NCBI RefSeq assembly: GCF_017922435.1
Contig: NZ_VDEZ01000002.1
Coordinates: 248,001-312,000, forward strand
Direction of reading: 5' to 3'
DNA: 64,000 nucleotides
Origin: Thalassospira sp. ER-Se-21-Dark
GTDB lineage: Bacteria; Pseudomonadota; Alphaproteobacteria; Rhodospirillales; Thalassospiraceae
The notes beneath the pieces were generated by a model, which saw nothing but the letters and a program-made list of their open reading frames with translations, was not told the DNA's origin and did no database searches. The position numbers were made by a program, and so were the translations under genes. Of this stretch, positions 45,866 to 54,855 are shown piece by piece. The number at the start of each line of letters is the position of its first letter. Within the stretch, counting starts at the first letter, position 1.

Positions 45866-46465
45866 CTACGAAGCGGGCTTTCCAAAACGCAGGCCATCAA
45901 TCATCAGATCAACCATGCGATAGGTATGTTCCATGCCCTCTGCGTCGGCTGATTTGCTGCCGGAGCTGGCAAGATTGCCAATCGCACGCAACAGATCAAA
46001 GGCGTCGATGTCTGACCGTGCTTCGCCTGCCTTGGCGGCGGCATCCAGCAGGTTTTCAAGGGCGGGTTCAAAGTTGCTTCGGAAATAATCGGGCAGGGCA
46101 TCAAAGGCCGGGTCGCCCGAATGAAGGGCCGATGCCAATCCCTTTTTGGTGACGATGAATTGGCAATAGCGGCGCAACCAGCGCGACAGGGCCTCGCCCG
46201 GCGGGTAGTCGTTGGCAAGTGTTTTGGCATCCGTCGCACAGGCATCAACTTCGCGCTTGAAGACGGCAACGACCAGATCGCTTCGTTTGGGAAAACGGCG
46301 ATAGAGCGTGCCGACACCCACCCCGGCGGTTTTGGCAATTTCACGCACCGGCGCATCAACACCCGATTTGGCAAACACCGTCTTGGCGGCCTCAAGTACC
46401 GCGTCTTCATTGCGGGCGGCATCGGCGCGGATGCGTTTTTTTGTGCCGGTGGTTTCTTCCTGCAT
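45866..46465 (-). CDS. TetR-family repressor
   Basis: A 199-residue TetR regulator starting MQEETTGTKKRIRADAARNEDAVLEAAKTVFAKSG; the 22-codon extension upstream is not family-like. The helix-turn-helix is VREIAKTAGVGVGTLYRRFPKRSDLV, and the ligand domain follows. It is divergent from the alpha/beta hydrolase gene at 46645, with two matching palindromes between them, so it very likely represses that gene and itself. Confidence 0.9.
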   Translation of the reverse strand: MQEETTGTKKRIRADAARNEDAVLEAAKTVFAKSGVDAPVREIAKTAGVGVGTLYRRFPKRSDLVVAVFKREVDACATDAKTLANDYPPGEALSRWLRRYCQFIVTKKGLASALHSGDPAFDALPDYFRSNFEPALENLLDAAAKAGEARSDIDAFDLLRAIGNLASSGSKSADAEGMEHTYRMVDLMIDGLRFGKPAS

Positions 46466-46540
46466 CGCTTTGTTTTTCCACAATAAACCAGCGTGATCAA
46501 ACGCGGACGGAGTCCGGGTGTTGAAATTCATGCTTGATAA

Positions 46541-46586
46541 ACGGAACGTGGTTCCGTATTTGAATTAGCAACAGGAACGTCGTTCC
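46541..46586. promoter_or_regulatory. Paired TetR operators
   Basis: ACGGAAC-GTG-GTTCCGT (46541-46557) is a perfect palindrome, and GGAACG-T-CGTTCC (46574-46586) repeats the same GGAAC/GTTCC arms with centres 31 bases apart, about three helical turns. The pair lies between the divergent TetR and hydrolase genes, an arrangement expected for cooperative TetR binding. Confidence 0.8.
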
Positions 46587-46644
46587 GTTTGTTGGTTTAT
46601 AGGCGAAATCGACGGTTTCGCCAAGCAAAACAAGGATGTTTGCT

Positions 46645-47613
46645 ATGAATAACCTGATCACCAGTGCTCGCCATATTCCGCTTCGTGATGCGGTTACAGC
46701 CATCTCTATCTGTCCGGTGATGTTGCCGGTCGCAAACCGACCGCAGCCAATTGAAATGCGGATTACCCTGCCTGCGGTGGGCGATCATTTTCCGATCATC
46801 CTGTTGTCGCACGGGCATGGGCCGTCGCTTTATATTCCGTCGATGAACGGCTATGGCCCGTTGGCGCAGTTTTACGCCGAGCAGGGCTTTGCCGTGATCC
46901 AGCCAACCCATGGCAATTCGAAAGTTGCCGGGTTTGCGCCGGATGCGCCGGGTGCACCGTTTTTCTGGCGGTCACGGGTGGAGGATTTCAAACATATCAT
47001 TGATCATCTGTCCGACATCGAAGCAGCCCACCCGATCCTTGACGGGCGTCTTGACCATGACCGGATTGCAGCGGTCGGGCATTCGCTTGGCGGGCAGACG
47101 GTGGGGATGTTGCTCGGCGCGCGGTTGACCGATACCGCCGATCCGGACGCGCAGGATGTCAACATGCAGGAGCCCAGGGTCAAGGTCGGTGTGTTGCTGG
47201 CGGCCCCCGGCAATGGCGGCGATAGCCTCAGCGATCATGCGCGCGAAAACTATACGGTACTCAACCCCGATTTTTCCCATATGACGACGCGCACGCTTGT
47301 CGTGGCGGGGGATGAAGACGATAACCCGCACCTGACCAAACGCGGGGCGGCATGGCACACCGACCCGTTCCATTACAGCCCGGGCAGTGACTTTTTGCTG
47401 ACGCTTAAGGGGGGCAAGCACGGTCTTGGCGGGATTGCCAGTTATGACGCCAAGGAAACCGATGACGAAGATCCCGACCGCCTTGCCGTGACCCAGCGCA
47501 TGACGGCAGCCTATTTGCGCAGTGCATTTGATGAAAGCGACCCGGCATGGACAAAGGCGTGTGATGCGCTGGCGACCCACAGTGCGGAACTGGCCCATGT
47601 GACGGGCAAGTAG
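46645..47613 (+). CDS. Alpha/beta hydrolase (chlorophyllase/dienelactone hydrolase-like)
   Basis: A 322-residue hydrolase with oxyanion segment LLSHGHG (near 54-60), nucleophile S147 in GHSLGG, and a late His in GGKHGLGG. ATG 46645 has AAGGA eight bases upstream, which decides against the ATG at 46636. There is no signal peptide. The substrate is probably an ester or lactone that also acts as inducer for the divergent TetR repressor. Confidence 0.85.
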   Translation: MNNLITSARHIPLRDAVTAISICPVMLPVANRPQPIEMRITLPAVGDHFPIILLSHGHGPSLYIPSMNGYGPLAQFYAEQGFAVIQPTHGNSKVAGFAPDAPGAPFFWRSRVEDFKHIIDHLSDIEAAHPILDGRLDHDRIAAVGHSLGGQTVGMLLGARLTDTADPDAQDVNMQEPRVKVGVLLAAPGNGGDSLSDHARENYTVLNPDFSHMTTRTLVVAGDEDDNPHLTKRGAAWHTDPFHYSPGSDFLLTLKGGKHGLGGIASYDAKETDDEDPDRLAVTQRMTAAYLRSAFDESDPAWTKACDALATHSAELAHVTGK

Positions 47614-47751
47614 AGTCCGTATCGACGACGTGTTTTGCCGGGCATGGTGGTCTGTGTTGGTCAGTGTTGGTCAATGGCGGGCGGTGCAGATTGCGGTTGC
47701 CTTCAATCGGGCGTAACCTGTTGATCGTCGCCAACAACATCCCTGAACATC

Positions 47752-48306
47752 ATGCCCCAAAGCGAACTTGAAAAAATGCAGTCCGGTGACTGGTATTCCT
47801 GCCTTGATCCGGAAATCAGCACCTTGCGCCATCGTGCGCTTGAGGCCTGTCATGAGCATAGCGTGCTCTATCCGGCGGAACGTGGCAATATCGGGCCGAA
47901 ACTGCGTGCCCTGTTTGCCGAATGTGCGGATGATGTTCGGATCGAGGCGCGGTTTCATTGTGCCTACGGCATTAATATCCACTTGGCCGAAGACGTATTT
48001 TTGAATGTCGGCTGCGTGATCCTTGATACAGCCCCCGTGAAGATCGGCAAGCATTCGATGTTGGGGCCGAATGTGCAGATATATTGTGCTGATCATCATC
48101 GCGATCCGGAGCTTCGCAAGCAGCATCTGGAAATCGCAAGGCCGGTGACGATTGGCGAGAATGTCTGGATTGGCGGCGGGGCGATTATCCTGCCGGGCAT
48201 CACCATTGGCGATGAGGCGATCATTGGCGCCGGATCGGTCGTGACGCGTGATGTTGCCGCCGGGGCGACGGTTGTTGGCAATCCGGCAAAGCCAGTTGCG
48301 CGGTGA
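47752..48306 (+). CDS. Maltose O-acetyltransferase-like sugar acetyltransferase
   Basis: A 184-residue left-handed beta-helix acetyltransferase. The N-terminal helical domain is PQSELEKMQSGDWYSCLDPE. Hexapeptide repeats follow from about residue 75, with the catalytic His in CADHHRDPELR and the CoA-binding end IGENVWIGGGAIILPGITIGDEAIIGAGSVVTRDV. It acetylates sugars such as maltose, galactosides or lipo-oligosaccharide-type acceptors; the real acceptor is unknown. It is a single gene. Confidence 0.9.
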   Translation: MPQSELEKMQSGDWYSCLDPEISTLRHRALEACHEHSVLYPAERGNIGPKLRALFAECADDVRIEARFHCAYGINIHLAEDVFLNVGCVILDTAPVKIGKHSMLGPNVQIYCADHHRDPELRKQHLEIARPVTIGENVWIGGGAIILPGITIGDEAIIGAGSVVTRDVAAGATVVGNPAKPVAR

Positions 48307-48324
48307 GGTGTTTATTCTGTGCAG

Positions 48325-48350
48325 GGATTCCCGCCTGCGCGGGAATGACG
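48325..48350. repeat. REP-like palindrome
   Basis: ATTCCCGC (48327-48334) and GCGGGAAT (48339-48346) form a perfect eight-base stem with loop CTGC, flanked by TGACGG. It shares the CATTCCC core with the element at 20791-20820 and resembles extragenic palindromes widespread in proteobacterial intergenic regions. Confidence 0.65.
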
Positions 48351-48356
48351 GTGCCC

Positions 48357-48395
48357 AAAAAAAGAGGCAACCGGCCAGGGGTGGACGCGGTTGCC
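48357..48395 (-). terminator. Terminator of the cytochrome b561 gene
   Basis: On the minus strand GGCAACC pairs with GGTTGCC (plus-strand positions 48366-48372 and 48389-48395), followed by a run of seven T (plus-strand A 48357-48363). It lies directly behind the stop of the 48427-48960 gene. Confidence 0.8.
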
Positions 48396-48426
48396 TTGAG
48401 GTGGTTGGGACAAAAGAGTTTTCGGG

Positions 48427-48960
48427 TCAGGAGATGTCGTCTGTTGCCGGGCGGCGTTTGCGGCCCGTGATCATGGCGCGCACCAGATTCTCGTGATGGC
48501 GCAGGCTGGCAAGGATGACGCCGCCGATATGCAACAGCACCAGGAACAGCAAGCCGTTTGCCAGCGCCTCGTGGGTTTCTTCCACCCATTCAGATCCCCA
48601 GAACATATTGGTAGTGTACATCCATCCCGTGAGTGCACAGCCCGCCATGGCGAGTATCAGGGCAATGATCATTGCTGCACCAGCCGGGTTGTGACCGAGA
48701 TAGCGGCGTTCGCTGCCAGACAGGATATCGCGGAGATATTGAAGCGTTGCCGACGGGCTTTTGATGAATTGGGTAAAGCGGGCATAGCGGGTGCCGATCA
48801 GGCCCCAGATCAGGCGCAGCGCAATCAGGGCACCTGCGGCATAGCCCGCCCATTCATGCAGGTTGTCCCATTCATCAGCGGTTATCCAGGCGAGGATGAA
48901 ACTTGCCGCCAAGCCCCAGTGAAACAGGCGAACAAACGGGTCCCATACTTTGACAGACAT
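48427..48960 (-). CDS. Cytochrome b561 / b-type dihaem membrane protein
   Basis: A 177-residue inner-membrane cytochrome with four helices. Likely haem-ligand histidines are in VRLFHWGLA (helix 1), NLHEWAGYAAG (helix 2), EETHEAL and LLHIGGV (helix 4). It is the hydrogenase-type cytochrome b family that moves electrons between quinones and periplasmic partners. It is encoded with a PepSY protein and divergent from a two-component system, a combination often seen together. Confidence 0.9.
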   Translation of the reverse strand: MSVKVWDPFVRLFHWGLAASFILAWITADEWDNLHEWAGYAAGALIALRLIWGLIGTRYARFTQFIKSPSATLQYLRDILSGSERRYLGHNPAGAAMIIALILAMAGCALTGWMYTTNMFWGSEWVEETHEALANGLLFLVLLHIGGVILASLRHHENLVRAMITGRKRRPATDDIS

Positions 48961-49106
48961 GATGCGTGCTCCTGACTGTTGAATGCGTTTTCAGCTGGCT
49001 GGTTCGGAGAGGCGGCTCTGACCGGGGACGCCCGTGCAGGCAGGCACGGAGCGGGGGACAGACTTTCGGTCAAAGCCGCACTCAGCCGAGGGAGGACCGA
49101 TTGAGA

Positions 49107-49409
49107 TCAGTCGTCTTCCTTGACGAGCTCAAAAGTCGCCGGGTTGAAATAGGCTTCGACTTTCTTGCCGTCAGCCTTGACGGCGTAAACTTCGTAGCAG
49201 CCTTCATCTTCCTTGATCTTGCGGACGTCCCAGCCCTCGGCGGTCAGTTTTTCCTTGAGCGCATCCATGCTCTGCCATTCGGATTTCGGCACGTTGCAAT
49301 AATCGTCACTGGCCTGTGCGGTGTGCGCGGTCAGGCCGAGGGTGGCAGTGGCAAGAAGCGTTGTGGCAAACAGGCCAAAGGCGGCTTTCTTCAAAACAGT
49401 GTTTTTCAC
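49107..49409 (-). CDS. Periplasmic PepSY-domain protein
   Basis: A 100-residue exported protein. The signal peptide is residues 1-33 (cut near AQA). The mature part has C-N-V-P...EGWDVRKIKEDEGCYEVYAVKADGKKVEAYFNPATFELV, a single PepSY-type domain with two cysteines likely disulphide bonded. It lies upstream of the cytochrome gene in the same direction (146-base gap) and is divergent from the response regulator, so it is probably a target of that system and may modulate the sensor. Confidence 0.85.
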   Translation of the reverse strand: MKNTVLKKAAFGLFATTLLATATLGLTAHTAQASDDYCNVPKSEWQSMDALKEKLTAEGWDVRKIKEDEGCYEVYAVKADGKKVEAYFNPATFELVKEDD

Positions 49410-49571
49410 GGCTCGGTTCCTTCATAAGATAGGGGAAATTTCATGATCGGCGGCGAGTATGTCGGGGTTAACTGACAGCAAGCTGAAACGGGCTGTGCCG
49501 TGCGTTCAGCGTAATGTCAGGAAATGTCCCTAGACGGGGTCGATTGTGCAGAGCATCGGTATGAGGTTGGG

Positions 49572-50231
49572 GTGCGTATTCTTCTGGTCGAAGATGAATT
49601 GATGCTGGCAGACGCGGTGCGCGATCATTTGCTGGCAAGCGGCGAGGCGGTTGATCACAGTGCAAGCGTGGTCGATGCCGAGATCATGCTGCGCGGGACC
49701 AACTATGATGTGTTGCTGCTTGACCTTAACCTGCCCGATGGCAAGGGGCTTGATCTGCTGCGCGATTTGCGCCGCAAGGGATCGGCGACACCCTGCATTA
49801 TCCTGACTGCCCAGGATCAGATATCGGACCGGATCGAGGGGCTTAATGCCGGGGCGGATGATTATCTGGTCAAGCCGTTTGACCTGAATGAGTTATCTGC
49901 ACGCCTGGCTGCTGTGTCTCGGCGTTATAGCGGCAATCCCAATCCGTTTGTCGAACTGGATGGCGGGGTCGAGGTGGATCTTGCCGGGCGGTCGGTTTTG
50001 CGCGACGGCGAACATATTGACCTGACATCGCGCGAATGGGCGCTGTTTGATCAAATGGTCAAACGGCCGGGCCAGACGTTATCGAAACGTCAGCTTGAAG
50101 AAGCGCTTTATGAATTTGGTGCCGAGATCGAAAGCAACACGGTCGAGGTTTATGTCAGCCGGTTGCGCCGCAAGCTTGGCCGGGATGTGATCAAGACCGT
50201 GCGCGGTGTCGGCTATCGGGTTGAGGGATAA
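49572..50231 (+). CDS. OmpR/QseB-type response regulator
   Basis: A 219-residue regulator. The receiver domain has the acidic pair E7-D8, phospho-acceptor D51 in LLLDLNLPDG, and Lys in VKPFDL. The OmpR-type winged helix covers residues 125-219 (LTSREWALFDQMVKRPGQTLSKRQL). The start is set at GTG 49572 because it gives VRILLVEDE and a GAGG precedes it; the upstream frame to 49524 is not family-like. Its end overlaps the histidine kinase start. Confidence 0.92.
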   Translation: MRILLVEDELMLADAVRDHLLASGEAVDHSASVVDAEIMLRGTNYDVLLLDLNLPDGKGLDLLRDLRRKGSATPCIILTAQDQISDRIEGLNAGADDYLVKPFDLNELSARLAAVSRRYSGNPNPFVELDGGVEVDLAGRSVLRDGEHIDLTSREWALFDQMVKRPGQTLSKRQLEEALYEFGAEIESNTVEVYVSRLRRKLGRDVIKTVRGVGYRVEG

Positions 50232-51643
50232 TGAAGATCAGGGCGCAAAACAGTCTTCAGTACATTCTGACCAAACGCCTGACCGTGATCGTTGCGTTGT
50301 TTTGGGTGATTGGCGCATCCTTTGCGGCCTATACCGCGCGCCATGAGATGGAGGAGGGGGCGGATACCGCCCTTATCGAGACATCACGGCGGACCTCGAC
50401 CCTTATCATCAATTATCTTGAAAACCATCAGGGCGCGGGCGGGATTGTTGTCTTGCCCGAACCGGGCTTTGACGCTGTTCACGATGATGACGACGACAGC
50501 GATCATGACGATCATGATGGCGATTTCGATGATTTCGATGACTTCATGCAGTATCAGCTGCGTGATGCAAATGGTGAGGTGCTGCTGCGGTCGCAAAATG
50601 CACCGGAAACGCCGTTTGATGCGCCGCTTGAGCCCGGTTTCAGCGATGGTGATGAGGTGCGCGTCTATACCAGCCGGACCGGTAATGGTGATCTGTTCAT
50701 GCAGGTGGCCGAACCGACCGAGCACCGCAATGAAGCGATCATTGAAACCATAGTGTCGCAGTTCACGCCGCTGATTTTCCTAATCCCGGTGACCATCCTT
50801 GCGGTGGTTTATAGTGTGACCCACGCGCTTGCGCCGGTGCGGCACGTCCGCAACGAGATCGAAACGCGGGGCGAAGGCAACCTGACCCCTATCGAGCAGG
50901 ATGATCCGATCGAAGAAATCAGCACCATTGTCACGGCGGTCAACCGGTTGATGGAAAAGCTTGAAGCGGCACTCAGTGTCGAGCGCAGCTTTACCGCCAA
51001 CAGCGCGCATGAACTGCGCACGCCGATTGCCGTGGCGCTGGCGCAAACACAAAGGCTTTTGGCGGAACTGCCCGAAGGTCACGCGGCCCGCAAACGTGCG
51101 GTCCAGACGGAAGAGGCGCTTAAACGCCTGTCGCGGCTGTCCGAAAAGCTTTTGCAGCTGGCGCGCGCGGAATCAAGCGGTGGTTTTAGCCCGACGGGGC
51201 ATAATCAGGACCTTGGCCCGACGCTTAATCTGGTGATTGAAGACCTCAAGCGGGCCGGGATGGAAGGGGCCGATATCCGCTTTGATGCCGACAATCTGGC
51301 GACATTATCAGCCAATATCGACCTTGATGCCTTTGCGATTTGCATGCGCAATCTGATTGAAAATGCCCTGAAATATGGCGGGGATGACGAACCCGTCGAT
51401 ATCCGTGTGGTGGAGGGGCACATCGTGCAGGTGGCAAATGGTGGTGTGCCCGTTCGCCCCGATGAACTGGAACAACTGACCACGCGGTTCAAACGATCGA
51501 GCAACAAGGCCGATGGTTCGGGACTGGGGTTGGCGATTGTCGAGGCGATTGCGCGCAATGCCAAGGCAGAGCTTAAGCTTTATTCCCCGCGCCCGGATCA
51601 TGCGGACGGGTTTATGGCCGAACTTCGTTTGCATCAAAGCTAA
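50231..51643 (+). CDS. Sensor histidine kinase with Asp/His-rich periplasmic loop
   Basis: A 470-residue membrane kinase. Helix 1 is residues 14-34 and helix 2 about 177-198, with a periplasmic domain between. That domain holds a run around residues 83-105 made almost only of Asp, His and Phe. The HAMP-like linker leads to the phospho-acceptor H260 in SAHELRTP, N-box ENALKYGG and G-box GSGLGLAIVEA. The acidic loop suggests sensing of a divalent or trivalent metal, as PmrB- and CzcS-like sensors do. It is coupled to the response regulator by a one-base overlap. Confidence 0.9.
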   Translation: MKIRAQNSLQYILTKRLTVIVALFWVIGASFAAYTARHEMEEGADTALIETSRRTSTLIINYLENHQGAGGIVVLPEPGFDAVHDDDDDSDHDDHDGDFDDFDDFMQYQLRDANGEVLLRSQNAPETPFDAPLEPGFSDGDEVRVYTSRTGNGDLFMQVAEPTEHRNEAIIETIVSQFTPLIFLIPVTILAVVYSVTHALAPVRHVRNEIETRGEGNLTPIEQDDPIEEISTIVTAVNRLMEKLEAALSVERSFTANSAHELRTPIAVALAQTQRLLAELPEGHAARKRAVQTEEALKRLSRLSEKLLQLARAESSGGFSPTGHNQDLGPTLNLVIEDLKRAGMEGADIRFDADNLATLSANIDLDAFAICMRNLIENALKYGGDDEPVDIRVVEGHIVQVANGGVPVRPDELEQLTTRFKRSSNKADGSGLGLAIVEAIARNAKAELKLYSPRPDHADGFMAELRLHQS

Positions 51644-51779
51644 GCGGACAAACAGCCCCCATAAAACGCCTGACCTGCAATGCAGCCCCGGAAAACCGGG
51701 TTGAAGATTTGCGATCATGGCAGGGGGTTACCGTTTTATGTTTTGAAATCGAAACGTCATAAATGGCAGTTTTCCGCCA

Positions 51780-51795
51780 TTGTAAACGTTTCAAA
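51780..51795. promoter_or_regulatory. LacI-type operator
   Basis: AAACGTTT (51784-51791) is the symmetric core with central CG favoured by LacI-family proteins, set in TGTAAACGTTTCAA. It lies about 90 bases before the LacI-type gene that leads the transport operon, so autoregulation is likely. The rest of the 51644-51879 gap shows no gene. Confidence 0.5.
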
Positions 51796-51879
51796 TGTTC
51801 ATAAAACGGAAACACAAGTGTTATCGAAGTGACTTCTTCGTTGGGTATGGTTTGGCCCGTCGAAGGAGTTTTGTTGCAG

Positions 51880-52926
51880 ATGACCCCCAAACCCACCATG
51901 CGCACAGTCGCTGCCAAGGCCGGCGTTTCAATCGCAACCGTATCACGGGTGATCAATTGCCCTGATGAGGTGCCGACTGAGACGGTTGAGCGCGTACGAG
52001 CGGCCATGGCGTATCTGAAATATCGGCCAAACATGAATGGCCGACGCCTTAAAATGGCGCAGACGCGGTCTGTCGGGGTTTTGGTGCCAACCATGGCCAA
52101 CCCGGTTTTTGCAACATCGGTTCAGGGGATCGAGCAGGCCGCCCATGAAGATGGCCTGACCGTTCTTTTGACATCATCGGAATATGATCCGGAACGCGAA
52201 TTGGGCGCGGTTTCGACATTGCTCAATAACCGGGTGGACGGGTTGATCCTGACACTGGCCAATGCCGATGATAATCGCGTGATCGACCTTTTGATCAGCG
52301 AAAACATCCCGTTCGTATTGCTGTTTAACCAGCCAAGCCGAACCGATGTGGCGTCCATCAGTGTCGATAACGCCAAGTCGGCCTATGACATCACGCAGGC
52401 GATGATTGCGCAGGGGCATCGCAAGCTTGCGATGGTGGCCGGCCATTTTGAAAGTTCGGACCGTTCGCGCCAGCGTTATGACGGTTTTTGCCAGGCGCTT
52501 CGTGACGCGACCTCAGATGGCACTTCCAGTATCGCCGCCCCGCGCCTGTGTCAGGTCGGATTTGGCGAGACCGACCTTGAGGGCATCCTTGAAAGTTTTC
52601 TGACCGGGCCGGATGTGGTCACGGGTCTTGTCTGTTCGACTGACATGCTGGCGATTGCCGCAATCAGCGCATGCCGCACCTATGGGCTTTCGGTCCCGGG
52701 GGATGTGTCAGTCGGGGGCATTGACGGAATTGCGGTGGGTGGGCTGATCACACCGAAACTGTGTTCGGCCGTTCAACCCACCCAGAAGATGGGCCAGCAG
52801 GCGCTTGCATTCCTGCTGGGCCTGATACGGGGGCAGACAGAACCGCAAAGTTTGCTTTTGCCCCATCAACTTAGCACGGGTGAGTCGATCGGACCCGCCC
52901 GGCATCAGTCATCACCCCGATTATAG
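51880..52926 (+). CDS. LacI-family repressor
   Basis: A 348-residue LacI regulator. The helix-turn-helix and hinge is MRTVAAKAGVSIATVSRVINCPDEVPTETVERV..RRLKMAQTRSVGVLVPTMANPVF. The effector domain resembles a periplasmic binding protein. The ATG is preceded by AAGGAG; the ORF extends further up but without family sequence. Eleven bases separate it from the binding-protein gene, so it is the local regulator of the 52938-57639 operon. Confidence 0.9.
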   Translation: MTPKPTMRTVAAKAGVSIATVSRVINCPDEVPTETVERVRAAMAYLKYRPNMNGRRLKMAQTRSVGVLVPTMANPVFATSVQGIEQAAHEDGLTVLLTSSEYDPERELGAVSTLLNNRVDGLILTLANADDNRVIDLLISENIPFVLLFNQPSRTDVASISVDNAKSAYDITQAMIAQGHRKLAMVAGHFESSDRSRQRYDGFCQALRDATSDGTSSIAAPRLCQVGFGETDLEGILESFLTGPDVVTGLVCSTDMLAIAAISACRTYGLSVPGDVSVGGIDGIAVGGLITPKLCSAVQPTQKMGQQALAFLLGLIRGQTEPQSLLLPHQLSTGESIGPARHQSSPRL

Positions 52927-52937
52927 GGAGATCAAAA

Positions 52938-53948
52938 GTGCGTTTCAAACAACTTGTCATGGGTGTGAGCCTTGCGGTTGCTGCCACGGCGGCACAGCCT
53001 GCCTTCGCTGATGAAGCAGCGATTTGCTATAACTGCCCGCCGGAATGGGCTGACTGGGGCGGACAGCTCAAGAATATTTCGAAAGATCTGGGCATTGATG
53101 TCCCGCAGGACAACAAGAACTCCGGCCAGACTTTGTCCCAGCTTCTGGCGGAAAAAGACAATCCGGTTGCAGACGTTGCCTATTACGGCGTGTCATTTGG
53201 CATCAAGGCCAATGAAGCCGGTGTTGTCCAGAACTACAAACCGACCAATTTTGATGCCATCCCTGATGGTCTGAAGGACCCGAACGGCGCATGGTTTGCG
53301 ATCCATTCCGGCACGATTGGCCTGTTTGTCAATGTTGACGCCCTTGACGGTGCGCCGGTCCCGCAAAGCTGGAATGACCTTTTGAAGCCGGAATATGCCG
53401 GCATGGTCGGGTATCTTGACCCATCAAGCGCCTTTGTCGGCTATGCCGGTGCGGTTGCGATCAACCGTGCCATGGGTGGATCACTGGATGATTTCACACC
53501 GGGCATCGAGTTCTTCAAGAAGCTGAAGGAAAACGATCCGATTGTGCCGAAACAGACCGCCTATGCTCGTGTTCTGTCGGGCGAAATTCCGATCCTGCTT
53601 GATTATGATTTCAACGCCTATCGCGCGAAATACAAGGACAGCGCGAATGTCGAATTCGTCATCCCGTCCGAAGGTACGGTGACCGTGCCGTATGTCATGA
53701 GCCTGGTTGCCAACAACCCGCATGGCGAGAATGGCAAGAAGGTTCTGGATTATGTGATGTCAGACAAAGGCCAGTCCCATTGGGCAAATGCCTTCCTGCG
53801 CCCGGTGATCCCGAGTGCAATGTCGCCGGAAGCGGCATCCAAGTTCCTGCCGGAAGCCGACTATGCCCGTTCCCAGCCGGTTGATTACGCCAAGATGGCA
53901 ACCGTACAGACCGGGTTCTCTGACCGTTATCTTTCCGAGGTACGTTAA
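52938..53948 (+). CDS. ABC transporter solute-binding protein (iron/thiamine/phosphonate type)
   Basis: A 336-residue periplasmic binding protein starting at GTG with GGGAG upstream. The signal peptide is residues 1-24 (cut after AFA). The mature part has DEAAICYNCPPEWADWGG, then the family 1/6 core with VADVAYYGVSFG, HSGTIGLFVNVDAL and LKPEYAGMVGYLDPSSA. Related proteins bind ferric iron, thiamine, 2-aminoethylphosphonate or other phosphorylated solutes. The phosphodiesterase gene at the operon end favours a phosphorus-containing ligand; this is inference. Confidence 0.87.
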   Translation: MRFKQLVMGVSLAVAATAAQPAFADEAAICYNCPPEWADWGGQLKNISKDLGIDVPQDNKNSGQTLSQLLAEKDNPVADVAYYGVSFGIKANEAGVVQNYKPTNFDAIPDGLKDPNGAWFAIHSGTIGLFVNVDALDGAPVPQSWNDLLKPEYAGMVGYLDPSSAFVGYAGAVAINRAMGGSLDDFTPGIEFFKKLKENDPIVPKQTAYARVLSGEIPILLDYDFNAYRAKYKDSANVEFVIPSEGTVTVPYVMSLVANNPHGENGKKVLDYVMSDKGQSHWANAFLRPVIPSAMSPEAASKFLPEADYARSQPVDYAKMATVQTGFSDRYLSEVR

Positions 53949-54854
53949 GTGTCAATCGACCTTGATTTAAAGGAGGGGCGTTCGCGCCCTTCCTTGCTTT
54001 CATCCTTTATAACCCCGCGTGCCGCTGCTGCGAGCCCGGCGATCCTGTCGATCTTGCTGATCCCGGGGCTTGTGATTGTTGCGGCGTTCTTTTTGATCCC
54101 GCTTGCGCGCGTTGCCTTTGAAGTCGGCAACGGGCCGGAGGGCTGGGGGACGTATCTTCTGATCCTGACCAATGCGCGGTATCTGGAAAGTCTGATCCAG
54201 ACGCTTGCGATGTCGGCAGGCGTTACGATGATGGCCTTGATCCTGTGTGCGATTGTCGGGCTGTTTTTGGTGCGCAACAGATTTGCCGGGCGCAGCATTT
54301 TGATCGGGACATTGACCTTGCCACTGTCCTTTCCGGGCACGGTGGTTGGGTTCATGGTGATCATGCTGGCCGGACGCCAAGGTGTGATTGGCGGGCTGAC
54401 GGATGCGGCCTTTGGCAGCAAGCTTGTCTTCGCCTATGACATTGCCGGTCTTTTTATAGGCTATCTGTATTTTTCGATCCCGCGCGTGATCTTGGCGGTG
54501 ATGGCATCTGCCGAGAAGCTTGACCTGCAGCTTGAAGAAGCGGCGCGGTCGCTTGGTGCGTCGCGGTTTCGTGTGATTTGCGACGTGATTTTACCAGGTC
54601 TTATGCCCGGCCTGATTTCATCGGGCGCCATTTGCTTTGCAACCGCAATGGGCGCGTTTGGCACGGCCTTTACGCTGGCGACCGATATCGATGTGCTGCC
54701 GATGGTGATCTATACCGAGTTTACGCGAAACGCCAACATTCCGGTGGCCGCGGCGCTCAGCATTGTTTTGGGTCTGATCACATGGGCCTGCCTTGCAGCC
54801 GTGCGCAGTTTCACTGGCGAGGGCAAGAGCCTGCCGGTGCGTGGAGGGGCATGA
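53949..54854 (+). CDS. ABC transporter permease 1
   Basis: A 301-residue permease of the PotB-like class, starting at GTG directly after the previous stop. About six membrane helices follow a 35-residue cytoplasmic N terminus. The ATPase-contact loop is LEEAARSLGASRFRVICDVILPGLMPGLIS. It pairs with the permease at 54856. Confidence 0.88.
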   Translation: MSIDLDLKEGRSRPSLLSSFITPRAAAASPAILSILLIPGLVIVAAFFLIPLARVAFEVGNGPEGWGTYLLILTNARYLESLIQTLAMSAGVTMMALILCAIVGLFLVRNRFAGRSILIGTLTLPLSFPGTVVGFMVIMLAGRQGVIGGLTDAAFGSKLVFAYDIAGLFIGYLYFSIPRVILAVMASAEKLDLQLEEAARSLGASRFRVICDVILPGLMPGLISSGAICFATAMGAFGTAFTLATDIDVLPMVIYTEFTRNANIPVAAALSIVLGLITWACLAAVRSFTGEGKSLPVRGGA

Positions 54855-54855
54855 T

